Positions 33,488 through 42,690 of a stretch of 64,000 bases of DNA are shown here, piece after piece; the stretch's first letter is position 1, and every line of letters starts with the position of its first letter. The stretch comes from JANQOZ01 sp045106555 (GTDB lineage Bacteria > Pseudomonadota > Gammaproteobacteria > Xanthomonadales > SZUA-38): NCBI GenBank assembly GCA_045106555.1, contig JBGCET010000002.1, positions 186,001 to 250,000 of the forward strand. The letters are read 5' to 3'. The notes below the pieces were generated by a model. It made no database searches, had not been told where the DNA came from, and worked only from the letters and a program-made list of their open reading frames with translations. The position numbers and the translations under genes are program-made.

Positions 33488-35269
33488 TCACCGCACCAGA
33501 CACTGATCGGATACCAGGCCGACTGACGCCAGTTCGCGACGGCTGGCCAGGCGCCACTCATGTCCGTCGTTGCTGCCAGCATTCCCTGAGTTAAACACCG
33601 TAGCCACGTTCGCCATGGTGGTGTCCCCCGCGCTGGAGACACTCTCACAGTGGCCGGAAGTCGAACTGAAATCTGCATTGGCGGTGCAGGTTCGCCAAAT
33701 CAAACCCGTGCGCAAATCAATCAGGGTGTCGCCGGTGGATAGGTAACCTTTGGCCTTGTGATCGACCTCACAGGTTTTGTTGTTCGATGTCGTCTCAAAA
33801 CCATCAGAGAAAATCAGCGAGTCCAGTAGTGTGATACTGACACTGGTCTGGGCACCCAACAAATAACTGCCAGCGGCAAGGCTAAAGTCCAGTACTTCAT
33901 CGCCTTCATCCAGGCCATCTTGGTCTGCTGATATTTCCAGGTCGAAAAACGGCTCGCCGGCAGCGATAGTGACCCGCTGAAAACTCTCGAAGAACCCGCC
34001 GTTGTTGTCGCTGTAGTCAGCAGAAACTGCGGTGCTGGAGGCCTCAATCACGACATTGGCTCGCAGTGCAGCGGTCGACGTTCCGCCTTGTCGTGAGAAG
34101 CGAACGACGGCTGCGTCGCCACCTTCAGCGGTGAGTAAGTTTATCGGCGTTAACGTGACGACCGGCGCATCATCGGCGATGGCTACTGTCACCTCCGCTG
34201 TGGGTCCAGTCTGATAATCTCCGGATGCCAGACTGAAGGTCAGCAATTCTTCGCCTTCGACGTCATTATCGGCAGTAGCGGTTAGCTCAAGAGCGAAGGT
34301 GGATTGGCCCGTGGGAATGTCAACGCGGGCAAATTGCTCGAAGAAACCCCCGTTGTTGTCAGAGTAGTCGTTGCCGCTGGCGGTGTTAGCGACGTCGAAG
34401 GTGAAGTGGACCCGCAGCGCGGCGTTGATATTCCCACCAGTACGATTGATGTTGACGCTGGCCACGGCGCCGCCTTCTGCAGCGCTCAGGCTGATGGGCT
34501 GAAGCGAGACAACGGGGGCGTCGTCGGCGATGGTAACCGTAAGTTCGCTAACCGGGCCGTTGACGTAGCTTCCCGAAGCCAAGCTAAACGCCAGGGTTTC
34601 CTCACCTTCGACCAAAATGTCGGGTGTGGCCGTCAGCTCAAGACCAAAGCTGCTTTGCCCTACTGGTATGTCTATACGGGCAAACTGCTCAAAGAAGCTG
34701 CCGTTGTTATCAGAATAGTCACTACCGCTCGCTGTATTGGCAGGGTCGAAAGTGAAATTGACTCGCAACACGGCATTGATGTTGCCGCCCGACCGATTAA
34801 TGTTGATATTGGCCTGAGCCCCACCCTCAGCGGCGGACAGGTTCACTGCCTCCAAAGACACCACCGGTGGGTCGTCATCAATGGTTACGGTTGCGGTATT
34901 TTCCGGTCCAATGGTGTACGCGCCCGCTGCGAGAGCAATGCCGAGAATTTCCTGAGGTTCAACCAAATTGTCTAGCGACGGGGTGATTTGCAGATCAAAA
35001 AATGATTCACCCGCGGGTATAGTCAGCCGGTTAAATTGTTCAAAAAAGCTACCGGTATTATCCGCATAGTCGGCGCCCGTCACGGTGGTGTTCCCGGTCT
35101 TGGTAACGTTGACCTGCAATGGGCTGGCGGTTGAGCCTGTGCGGGAGAAGCGTACAACCGCCATCACCTGGCCGTTTTCCGACGCGCTGGCCGTGGAGGT
35201 ATCAACAGTTACCGTTTGCGCACCGGTCAGGACAGGGAAGAAAAGCACCACAATCAAAAGGAATCGCAT
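33488..35269 (-). CDS. Exported Calx-beta surface protein with SDGFE motif and truncated DUF1566 end
   Basis: A 593-residue protein. It has a signal peptide (residues 1-17) and four Calx-beta modules (about 18-133, 134-252, 253-369, 370-484), each with a ..DYSDNNG.FFE.F.R..IP.G block and an acidic EGEE calcium-site stretch. Then IFSDGFE (486-492) is followed by ~100 residues that start like a DUF1566 (Lcl) domain (LIDLRTGLIWRTC ... EWRLASRRELASV). The domain then stops where the family continues for another 60-80 residues, so the C-terminus looks cut short. Function: probably a calcium-binding surface or matrix protein. It is in line with the Popeye-like and cohesin-like genes upstream. Confidence 0.85.
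   Translation of the reverse strand: MRFLLIVVLFFPVLTGAQTVTVDTSTASASENGQVMAVVRFSRTGSTASPLQVNVTKTGNTTVTGADYADNTGSFFEQFNRLTIPAGESFFDLQITPSLDNLVEPQEILGIALAAGAYTIGPENTATVTIDDDPPVVSLEAVNLSAAEGGAQANININRSGGNINAVLRVNFTFDPANTASGSDYSDNNGSFFEQFARIDIPVGQSSFGLELTATPDILVEGEETLAFSLASGSYVNGPVSELTVTIADDAPVVSLQPISLSAAEGGAVASVNINRTGGNINAALRVHFTFDVANTASGNDYSDNNGGFFEQFARVDIPTGQSTFALELTATADNDVEGEELLTFSLASGDYQTGPTAEVTVAIADDAPVVTLTPINLLTAEGGDAAVVRFSRQGGTSTAALRANVVIEASSTAVSADYSDNNGGFFESFQRVTIAAGEPFFDLEISADQDGLDEGDEVLDFSLAAGSYLLGAQTSVSITLLDSLIFSDGFETTSNNKTCEVDHKAKGYLSTGDTLIDLRTGLIWRTCTANADFSSTSGHCESVSSAGDTTMANVATVFNSGNAGSNDGHEWRLASRRELASVGLVSDQCLVR
33818..35218 (-). repeat. Four tandem Calx-beta coding repeats, ~350 bases each
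   Basis: The Calx-beta gene contains four units of about 117 codons. Units 2 and 3 (34163-34870) are the most alike and share long stretches at protein level (SLSAAEGGA, NINRTGGNINA, DYSDNNG, FFEQFAR), which points to recent internal duplication. Units 1 and 4 are more diverged. Confidence 0.75.
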
Positions 35270-35446
35270 TGCACAAACACCTCAGAGTCATTCGATGACC
35301 ACAATGCTGTCCGTTCCTAAGACAAAAGGCTTGATGGAACTATGAGGGTTTTGTAATGACTGGAAAAAACGTTCAAAAACAATGACTGATGCTTTTTGAC
35401 GGGCCCTGCGTCGGATCGACTTGAGTCAATTCCGGAAACAGAGACC

Positions 35447-36079
35447 TTACAGGGGGGCGGTCATTATTTTGCGCGACACATCACGCCCCAGCGCCTTGTG
35501 AAGGGCTAGAAACAATTGCGGGTTGAGACGCTCCAGGGTGGCCAACTTGCGCCGACTCCAGGATCGATACTCCAAAGGCCCATCCGCTTTCACATCGGCG
35601 GATGCCGGTTTGCCGGTGAGCAGACTCATCTCCGAGACAAATCCGCCGCGCTCTATATCTGCCACATGGCTACCGTCCCGATATACCTGAGCGCTCCCCG
35701 ATACCACCAATTGGAGCTCTGAGGGACACTCACCTTGAGCTACCAGGGTGGCCTTACTTTTGCTGTGCGGATCGCTCAGTTCCCAGAGCATCAGGAAATC
35801 CCTCGGCTGCATGCCGGGAAAAACCTGCTGGTAGATGTCCATGAACTCCTCGGGAATGGCGATGGGGCGGCGCTCCCAGAGAATGCGCGCAATCATTGCG
35901 GCGTTAACGAATAGGAACGCGGTGTTCCACGCCATCGTGGGTCCGTTGTCGATCAATACACCCCACCACAAAAACAACAGTTGGCCGGCGAGTAACAATA
36001 TCCTGAGCCGCAGAACGTCGCGAACCGCCAGCGCCACCATGGAAAAGACATAGGCACAGTTGATGACCAGGTCGTCCAT
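35447..36079 (-). CDS. Popeye-like membrane protein with CRP-type sensor domain
   Basis: A 210-residue protein with three TM helices in the first ~65 residues (FSMVALAVRDVLRLRILLLA, FLWWGVLIDN, TAFLFVNAAMIARILWERRP). A cyclic-nucleotide-binding-like beta roll follows (about 95-205). The layout is that of Popeye-domain proteins and their bacterial relatives. In the phosphate cassette, GGFVSEMSLLTGKPASADV, the usual Gly-Glu and the phosphate-binding Arg are not both kept: Arg is replaced by Ala-Ser. The ligand may therefore not be cAMP. It lies 33 bases after the cohesin-like gene on the same strand. Confidence 0.82.
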   Translation of the reverse strand: MDDLVINCAYVFSMVALAVRDVLRLRILLLAGQLLFLWWGVLIDNGPTMAWNTAFLFVNAAMIARILWERRPIAIPEEFMDIYQQVFPGMQPRDFLMLWELSDPHSKSKATLVAQGECPSELQLVVSGSAQVYRDGSHVADIERGGFVSEMSLLTGKPASADVKADGPLEYRSWSRRKLATLERLNPQLFLALHKALGRDVSRKIMTAPL

Positions 36080-36112
36080 AGAAAAAATCCCTCATAGTGA
36101 ATCTCCCGACGA

Positions 36113-37366
36113 TTAAGGGAGCTCCTCAAATCCATCGGAGTAAATCGAATCGCTGACTCTTGAGACAGCAAAGTCGTTGTTGTTGCTGATGGCGTTCTCG
36201 GCCAGTGGACCCACGACTAAGGCCTCTGCTAAAAAGTCTTCGGAGATGACGCGCAGCGTTGCCTGCTGGTTGGCCAGCAGGGTGAGTGCGTAGCGACCAT
36301 CCTGAACACCAGAAACACCAATTTGATTGGAGTCGGAAAAAATCAGTACCTGAACCGGACGATCGGTAATCGCCTCACTGACCCGCCCTTGCACAACACT
36401 GACCCCAGCGGCATTGTTGATGCCCTGACGACGGGTCACTCGATAGTCGACACCTCCGGCCGGGACCGGGCCGCAATGCGTAACACGCAGGAGACGGGTC
36501 TGAGTCAGTTCGGGTATGGGTTGGTTTATTGCGGCCGGCGCCGCATTGCAGTCGCCAATCACCAGCACCGGTGCCTGGGAGTCGTCTATCAGTCGCTGGG
36601 TGTCAAAAATTTCCAGCAGTGGATGAAATTCAGGGTTCTGAACTGGGTCCAGTGCCTGCACCGCCAAATGGGGTTGGTTGGGAACATCTACGCCGCGGAT
36701 TTGCACCAGCCAATCTTCATCGCTCCCATCATCAAAGGCATGCAGCTGTTCGGCCACAAACTCGACCCCAAACTCAATGGTGGACTCGTCCAGATTGCTG
36801 GCTCTTGCCGGGATATCGTCCAGCTCGAAGAGATCTACAGGCCATCCCGCAATGAAATCCACCTGGCCAGCAATGCTGCTGTCGGCGCTGACAAAAAGCA
36901 GCCCGAGAGTATCGCGAAAAAACGCCGCATCCGGGTTTAACGTTGCGCTGCGTTGAGCGTTGCCCGTGCCATCAAGCAACGTCACCTCAACCAGGCCGAG
37001 CACTTGGTCTCCGGTCAGCACAGCGGCGGGGAACTGGGCAACCGAGGTAACGTCGATGCTGATCTCTCCGCCGTTTGTGTCAACAGTGCAGGTGATGAGA
37101 TGGGTGGGCTGAGTGGGGTCGCCTAAAGCGCCGTTGCATTGGGTTTGCACCGCCACCAACGCTGGATCAAAGGACAGGGTGAAGGTCCCACCGCTAACCT
37201 CGGCATTGCCAAGCGGGGACAGCGTCACCGATACCGTTGCCGGCTGGTCCGGTGTAGTCACCGCTCGCGCCGTGGTAAATCGCTGAGCCGCAGCCGGGTC
37301 GCCTGTCAGCATCATCAGCAGCAACAAGATGGATTGAATAAACCTGGATAAAATGCTTCTGTACAT
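36113..37366 (-). CDS. Exported cohesin-like surface protein with SDGFE tail
   Basis: A 417-residue exported protein. Start ATG 37366 is chosen because AGGAAG lies five bases upstream and the product then opens with a signal peptide (FIQSILLLLMMLTGDPAAA). The reading 54 codons longer is spurious. The mature N-terminus (VSVTLSPLGNAEVSGGTFTL, then SFDPALVAV, VLGLVEVTLLDG) matches the cohesin-like or carbohydrate-binding immunoglobulin fold found in cellulosome and surface proteins. A middle region has the acidic EDWLVQIRG pattern of pre-peptidase-like domains, and the protein ends DSIYSDGFEELP. It is likely anchored or secreted by the same route as the other DGFE proteins. Confidence 0.75.
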   Translation of the reverse strand: MYRSILSRFIQSILLLLMMLTGDPAAAQRFTTARAVTTPDQPATVSVTLSPLGNAEVSGGTFTLSFDPALVAVQTQCNGALGDPTQPTHLITCTVDTNGGEISIDVTSVAQFPAAVLTGDQVLGLVEVTLLDGTGNAQRSATLNPDAAFFRDTLGLLFVSADSSIAGQVDFIAGWPVDLFELDDIPARASNLDESTIEFGVEFVAEQLHAFDDGSDEDWLVQIRGVDVPNQPHLAVQALDPVQNPEFHPLLEIFDTQRLIDDSQAPVLVIGDCNAAPAAINQPIPELTQTRLLRVTHCGPVPAGGVDYRVTRRQGINNAAGVSVVQGRVSEAITDRPVQVLIFSDSNQIGVSGVQDGRYALTLLANQQATLRVISEDFLAEALVVGPLAENAISNNNDFAVSRVSDSIYSDGFEELP

Positions 37367-37397
37367 CGTGCTTCCTTCAGCAGCGCGGACTTCAGCG

Positions 37398-37877
37398 CTA
37401 GTCCTGTTTGTTTGCCAACCGCTGGCTACGTCGGTCCTGGGCTTTTTCATAACGACGTATTTCGTCCGGCGTTTGCGCGAGCAATGGCGGGACGGTGGTG
37501 GGCCGGCCATCGTCATCCAGTGCAACAAAGGTCAGATAGGCAGACACCACATGGCGCGTTTTCTGGGTCATGCTGTTTTCGGCCGTGACCCGCACACCAA
37601 TTTCCATCGAACTGCGCCAGGCCCGATTCACCGCGGCCTTGATCACCAGCGTGTCACCAATTTTTGCCGGGGCGCGAAACTCCAGGCTGTCTAATGCCGC
37701 TGTCACGCAGGATTGCCCGCTATGGCGTTCGGCAACAATTAACGCTGTGCGATCGCATAAGCTCATGACCAGCCCGCCAAATACGGTGTACTTGGAGTTA
37801 AGGTCATTGGGAAAGACCTTATACACGTTATGGTCTACGGCAGATTCGCTGGGCGCTTTAGGGTTCATGAAGTTCAC
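37398..37877 (-). CDS. Acyl-CoA thioesterase, hotdog fold (YciA/BACH type)
   Basis: A 159-residue cytoplasmic enzyme that hydrolyses acyl-CoA to free acid and CoA. Family blocks are KVFPNDLNSKYTVFGGLVMS (with the conserved N/D-x-x-G region of the active site), DSLEFRAPAKIGDTLVIKA and MEIGVRVTAE. Translation may begin at either of two Met codons three residues apart. It is read divergently from the GFA protein gene. Confidence 0.88.
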   Translation of the reverse strand: MNFMNPKAPSESAVDHNVYKVFPNDLNSKYTVFGGLVMSLCDRTALIVAERHSGQSCVTAALDSLEFRAPAKIGDTLVIKAAVNRAWRSSMEIGVRVTAENSMTQKTRHVVSAYLTFVALDDDGRPTTVPPLLAQTPDEIRRYEKAQDRRSQRLANKQD

Positions 37878-38000
37878 AGATTAGTAGGCTGCGGCTAGTT
37901 TAGCCGATGGCAGCGTCTCTGACCCACATCGCAACCCACTGGCAAAAGGGTCGATCGACCGTGTTCAAACTCCGGAGGTTACAATCTACGCTCCGTATTG

Positions 38001-38393
38001 ATGGATAGAGCGATGGGTGAATCAACAGAAAATTGGTTCAGCGGTGGATGCCACTGCGGCAATGTACGGTTCAGGGTACGCATCGATGAATTTACTGCCC
38101 TGGAATGTAACTGTTCGGTGTGCTCGAAAAAGGGCTTCATCAACCTAATTGCGCCGGCAGAGAACTTTGCCTTGCTGCGAGGCGAAGAACATTTGTCTTC
38201 TTATCGATTCAATACGGGGACCGCAGAGCATCGGTTTTGCACAACTTGCGGCATACACCCGTTCAGTCGACCGCGCTCTCATCCAGGGAGTTTTGACGTC
38301 AACGCACGATGCCTGGATGACGGGTTTTCCTTTCTGACATTAACGCCCTTCGACGGTCAGAATTGGGAGGAAAACGTGCAAACCATCACTTAG
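38001..38393 (+). CDS. GFA/CENP-V family zinc-binding protein
   Basis: An ~130-residue protein with the complete zinc-ligand set of the GFA family: GGCHCGNVRF near the start, CNCSVCSKKG in the middle, and FCTTCGIHPFSRP. The family includes S-hydroxymethylglutathione synthase (Gfa), but most members are of unknown activity. ATG 38001 is used; a further in-frame ATG at 38013 is possible. I see no formaldehyde-oxidation genes nearby. Confidence 0.9.
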   Translation: MDRAMGESTENWFSGGCHCGNVRFRVRIDEFTALECNCSVCSKKGFINLIAPAENFALLRGEEHLSSYRFNTGTAEHRFCTTCGIHPFSRPRSHPGSFDVNARCLDDGFSFLTLTPFDGQNWEENVQTIT

Positions 38394-38419
38394 CCAAAAC
38401 TATCGGCCAAGTGCCACTG

Positions 38420-39241
38420 TTAAAACCGCCGGGTGAGTGCGGTCAACATGAAGAACTGATTGTCGTCGGCAACAACCGGACTATCGCCCCGATCATTCAG
38501 CAGTTGGCCACCGCGGACAATAGCGGTCCAACGCCAGTTCTTTGAAACCGGAATGCTCAGCAGTCCCTGCAGCGCAACGCTCTCTATACCGGAGCCTGCT
38601 GAATAAGCTGGCAAACCTGAGGCCGCGCTTTCCGCCGGCGTTACGCCGTATAACGCATTGTTGTAGGTGCTATCGCCCATTCTGATCGTCGGGCCAAAGC
38701 TCCAGAATCCTCCGCGCCCAGCCGTTCCTCTGCGAGACGCAGAAATATCCGCGTAAAACCCCTCGTGACCACTGGCCACCGCCTGGGCAAGCGTTGCGTC
38801 CAACCCCCAGGGTCCTTGGGTGTATCGAACGTACCCACGGGCTTCCAGCGCTGGGCCGAAGTCTTCAAGACCCGCAATATCGTCCTCGTCGCGGTTGGCG
38901 AATCCTGGTGCCAGCGCAAATCCCAGATCCAGGCGGCGGTCGCCTGTGTCACTGCGCTGACGCACAAGCCAACCTCCCACACCCTGGGGAACGTTGGCAA
39001 AATACTTGACGCCTTTATCGTCCACATACCGCAGATCGATGTAGGGAACGGGCAGAACCCGATAATCATCAGCGCCCTGGAAGTCAGGATTGACGATGAC
39101 GCCGACGCCATATTCCGCCTGCCAGCCCGCAGTGGTTTGAGGCGCGTTGCCGACAGATTCCACCGGCTGTGCAAACAAGGGGGAAACCCAGTTCAGTAGT
39201 AGGATACCGATAAAAATAGCCGCAGTTCGCGTAGGAGTCAT
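38420..39241 (-). CDS. MipA/OmpV family outer-membrane protein
   Basis: A 273-residue protein with a signal peptide (ending SPLFA, about residue 24). It is a beta-barrel rich in alternating aromatic residues. Blocks DYRVLPVPYIDLRY, FANVPQGVGGWLV and the terminal aromatic ALTRRF are typical of MipA/OmpV. E. coli MipA scaffolds murein hydrolases and synthases, while OmpV homologues are porin-like, so the precise role is open. It lies 121 bases after truC on the same strand. Confidence 0.88.
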   Translation of the reverse strand: MTPTRTAAIFIGILLLNWVSPLFAQPVESVGNAPQTTAGWQAEYGVGVIVNPDFQGADDYRVLPVPYIDLRYVDDKGVKYFANVPQGVGGWLVRQRSDTGDRRLDLGFALAPGFANRDEDDIAGLEDFGPALEARGYVRYTQGPWGLDATLAQAVASGHEGFYADISASRRGTAGRGGFWSFGPTIRMGDSTYNNALYGVTPAESAASGLPAYSAGSGIESVALQGLLSIPVSKNWRWTAIVRGGQLLNDRGDSPVVADDNQFFMLTALTRRF

Positions 39242-39362
39242 TGTTCATTCGACGATAATGTAAACGCCGAACACTTTGCTTTGTGGTTTGCAAAATGAAC
39301 GTGAAGGCGTTTTTTTTTGCGTGATCCGGGTAAGGGTTGATTTACAAACCGTTAGCAAGCGG

Positions 39363-40106
39363 TCAGTCAGCCTCCGCGTGTCCTACCCAGTCAAAGGCCG
39401 CTAACACGCGCTTAAACGCTTCCCCCGGCTCGGCCTCGAGCAACAGTGTATCTCCAGTGGCAGGATGTTTCAGTTCCATCGCGGTGCACGCCAGCAGGAG
39501 TCGAGGGCATCGGTAGTGTGTTGCGAAGAACCTGTTGTGAACCCCTTTGCCATGAGTGCTGTCGCCAATGATGGGATGGCCGATGTGTTTCATATGCCGG
39601 CGCAGCTGATGTTTTCGGCCTGTTTTCGGCAGGAGACGAATGAGTGAATAGCGTGATTGTGGGTATCGATCGACCTGCACGGCTAATTGCATTTTTGCCA
39701 GCAATTCAAACTCAGTAACCGCTTCTTGGGGCGGTTTGTTGGGCATGGCCCGAGCGTCCGTCATCTTGTCCAGTTTTTCCTGCAGTGGGTGATCAATGAC
39801 TCCTCGCTGCGGACAATAACCCCGCACAACGGCCAGGTATCGTTTGTTGACCTGACTGGATGCAAACTGTTCCGACAATTGCCTGGCGCACTCCCGGTTC
39901 AAGGCAAAGAGCAAAACCCCTGAGGTGGGTTTGTCCAATCGATGCACGGGAAATACCCGCTGGCCAATTTGGTCACGAAGCAGCTGCAAGGCAAAACGAT
40001 TTTCATGTCGGTCAATGGCACTGCGGTGAGTGAGCAGCCCGGTTGGTTTGTTGATCGCCACCATGTGGTCGTCCGCGTACACGAGTTCCAGGGCCGGGTA
40101 ATTCAT
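39363..40106 (-). CDS. truC: tRNA pseudouridine synthase, RluA family (TruC-like)
   Basis: A 247-residue enzyme. HRLDKPTSGVLL carries the catalytic Asp58, and the C-terminal block TGRKHQLRRHMKHIGHPIIG is diagnostic for the TruC/RluA branch. TruC makes pseudouridine 65 in tRNA. Length and the opening LVYADDHMVAINKPTGLLTH fit TruC better than RluC or RluD, since no S4 domain is present. It starts three bases after the kinase stop codon, so it may be co-transcribed with the sigma-kinase pair. Confidence 0.88.
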   Translation of the reverse strand: MNYPALELVYADDHMVAINKPTGLLTHRSAIDRHENRFALQLLRDQIGQRVFPVHRLDKPTSGVLLFALNRECARQLSEQFASSQVNKRYLAVVRGYCPQRGVIDHPLQEKLDKMTDARAMPNKPPQEAVTEFELLAKMQLAVQVDRYPQSRYSLIRLLPKTGRKHQLRRHMKHIGHPIIGDSTHGKGVHNRFFATHYRCPRLLLACTAMELKHPATGDTLLLEAEPGEAFKRVLAAFDWVGHAEAD

Positions 40107-40109
40107 GTG

Positions 40110-42566
40110 TCAGGGCTCATCGATATTGATCAGTTTTGCTCGCATACCGTCAATGCCCGGTCCTGGCGCCGCTGCCGCGGCACATTCGCCATCCAGTTGG
40201 CGATGAACCCAGCAAATGTTTTTAACCAGCGCGCTGGACGAGGGAACGAGTGTCGTTCGGATCTTTAACGCCTGACTGATGTAACCGCGCGCCTGTTGCT
40301 CATTGCCAAAGTGGGCCGCGACGATACCCATGCCTAGCAGCGGTTCGCTTAACCGAAAATGAATGCCTGACTGCCCACCACGAAGCACATCCACTGCTAC
40401 GGCAAACGCGGTTTTTGCGTCTGTCAGTTTTTTTTGCGCCAGCAGAACCCAGCCAAGGTCGCTGTTGGCGTAAGCGAACAGCTGGCTGCGTCGGGAAAAC
40501 AAACGCTCGTAGTCCTCGACGGTGCGGCGCAAATAGTGTTCACTTTCCGCCATGCGGCCCTGGGCAAACCGCAGGGTTCCCAGCCAGTGTCGAGTCCATA
40601 TATGTTTGCTCTCGTGATCGGGGTCGGCATTTGTTCGCAACAACATCGCTTCGCTTAACGCCACTTCGGCTGACGCTATCTGTCCAGTAAGCAAGCGCAG
40701 CTGACCCTGATGTTCCAGTGTGCTGGCAAAGTCGAGAAAGCCCATATCGTTATCGCCGCTTTCCCGGCCGAGATGAGCCGCGATCAGAAGGTGTTGCTCC
40801 GCTTCAACGTAGTGGCCCCAGTCCCTGGCAATCATGCCAGCGGTTCTTGCAACCGGCACACCAAGGTCGAGATTATTCATCAGCGGCTCCAGCGTCGCCA
40901 TTGCCTGTGGGTATTGTCCCAGGCTGTGGTAAACGTCGGCGAGCCTCACCCGTGTGCTGTAAACGTTGGCATCATCAGGTGACATGATGGCCAACGCGCC
41001 TTTGAGCAGCGCGGCCGCCTCCTCGTGGGCTCCGGAAAAATTCGCCGAATAGGCCAACGTCAATACGGCACTCAGGTGGTCCTCCATAGGACGAGATTGA
41101 TAAGCGAGGGCCGCCGCTTCCGGAACATTAGTAAAGGTTGCCTCTAGTCCTTTGTTAGCAAGGAAGATTGAAGCCAGCAGGTTTAACACCCGGGCCTGGG
41201 CCACCGGTTGATTGGCGAGCTCTGAGGTAGCGCGAGAAACCGCCTCGTCGAGCAATATGGGTACGGTTCGCTGTGGGGAATCGCCGCCGGTGATTGGCCC
41301 CTGCTTCAGCAGGGCTTCCATAAAATTGCCCACTACTCGGTTTAACGCCGATTCTTCGGCTAAGCGCTGGCTTTGTATCGACATAAGCAAGGCATAGCCG
41401 ACTACACCGGCTAGCAGAACAGCGACCAAAGCGCTCGCCGGTCGATGACGATTGACGAATTTGAACAGACGATACAGTAAACCGGGCGCGCGCGCAGATA
41501 CCGGCAGCCCTGCGTGATAATTGCGCAAATCGTCTACAAGTTGTTCAACGCTGCCGTAACGATCATCCGGTCGCGGTGCCAGCATTTTGGTAATGATGGC
41601 GTGGATTTCTTTGGGCAGCCTGCCGCGGACGCCATCCGCGGCTGCGCAGCGGTGAGCGTATCGCGGGGGCTGCGCGTTGACGATGGCGTGCTGGCGCTGG
41701 GTATTACTCATTCCCTCCCTGATGAGGGGGTGGGCGCCCCAGATCAACTGATAAAGCAGAACCCCCAGCTGAAAGATGTCCGATCGTGTATCAATCTGGG
41801 TGCCTTCTAGCTGCTCAGGACTTGAGTAATCCGGTGTCATGAAACGGTCGGTTTCACCGGTAAAGGCCCGAGCCCCTTCGGTGGCCAGGCGCTTGGCAAT
41901 GCCAAAGTCCAGCAGTCTGGCTCGACCCTCGTCATCGACGAGAATATTGGCCGGTTTGATGTCCCGGTGAACCACCAGTTGGCGATGTGCGTGGGCCACC
42001 GCTGAGGCGACCGACTCGAACAGATCCAGGCGTTGCTTTAAGGTGAGGGTGTGCCCGCTGCAGTACTCATCAATGGGTACACCGTCTACCAGTTCCGTCG
42101 CCAACCAAGGGCGTCCGTCTTCGGCGACGCCGCCGTCGAGCATGCGGGCGATGTTGGGGTGAGTCAGGTTTGCCAGTATGTCGCGCTCGTGCTCGAAGCG
42201 GTTTTTCATCGAATCGCTGAGCATGCCAGGCCATAAAATTTTGATTGCGGCTTCCTGTCGCACCACACCGTCATTGCGCTGTGCTCGAAACACTTCCGCC
42301 ATCCCGCCTTGCCCGATAGCCTCCACGAGCTGCCAGCGAGGAATCGAGGCTGATGGGGTCGCAGAAAGTACGGTTTGCATCAGGTGATCGATGGTGCCCT
42401 GAACCTTAACTTCGCTTTCTGAATCTTCAGCGAGTACTAACAAGCGCTCAACGGCGCGGCGCTTTGCATCTGGCAGAGCCTGAATCCAGGATTCCCGCTC
42501 GCCGTCGGTCATTTTCATGGCGGTGGCCAAAAGCCCCATGAGCTCGTCATCGTTGTTTCCGGTCAC
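40110..42566 (-). CDS. Transmembrane Ser/Thr kinase with TPR region, partner of adjacent ECF sigma factor
   Basis: An ~818-residue protein built like the kinase at 11121: an N-terminal helical segment, a Hanks kinase with AIGQGGMAEVFRA, an AAIKIL lysine, HRDIKPANIL and LLDFGIAKRL, one TM helix (PASALVAVLLAGVVGYALLM) and a long TPR-like C-terminal part. Start GTG 42566 is chosen for GGAG nine bases upstream. A longer frame from 42662 adds 32 residues of poor quality. The sigma factor gene lies upstream on the same strand. In such pairs the kinase is proposed to phosphorylate the sigma factor. Confidence 0.9.
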   Translation of the reverse strand: MTGNNDDELMGLLATAMKMTDGERESWIQALPDAKRRAVERLLVLAEDSESEVKVQGTIDHLMQTVLSATPSASIPRWQLVEAIGQGGMAEVFRAQRNDGVVRQEAAIKILWPGMLSDSMKNRFEHERDILANLTHPNIARMLDGGVAEDGRPWLATELVDGVPIDEYCSGHTLTLKQRLDLFESVASAVAHAHRQLVVHRDIKPANILVDDEGRARLLDFGIAKRLATEGARAFTGETDRFMTPDYSSPEQLEGTQIDTRSDIFQLGVLLYQLIWGAHPLIREGMSNTQRQHAIVNAQPPRYAHRCAAADGVRGRLPKEIHAIITKMLAPRPDDRYGSVEQLVDDLRNYHAGLPVSARAPGLLYRLFKFVNRHRPASALVAVLLAGVVGYALLMSIQSQRLAEESALNRVVGNFMEALLKQGPITGGDSPQRTVPILLDEAVSRATSELANQPVAQARVLNLLASIFLANKGLEATFTNVPEAAALAYQSRPMEDHLSAVLTLAYSANFSGAHEEAAALLKGALAIMSPDDANVYSTRVRLADVYHSLGQYPQAMATLEPLMNNLDLGVPVARTAGMIARDWGHYVEAEQHLLIAAHLGRESGDNDMGFLDFASTLEHQGQLRLLTGQIASAEVALSEAMLLRTNADPDHESKHIWTRHWLGTLRFAQGRMAESEHYLRRTVEDYERLFSRRSQLFAYANSDLGWVLLAQKKLTDAKTAFAVAVDVLRGGQSGIHFRLSEPLLGMGIVAAHFGNEQQARGYISQALKIRTTLVPSSSALVKNICWVHRQLDGECAAAAAPGPGIDGMRAKLINIDEP

Positions 42567-42690
42567 TAGCCCTGTCTCCACATGCACGTACCCCCCATAC
42601 AAGGCATACGCAATTGACGCGCCATTGCGCCAAGGGATGTGGTGGATTGGTGATTGTGCCAATCAGCGTCTGAGTTACCGGACGCCCAAG

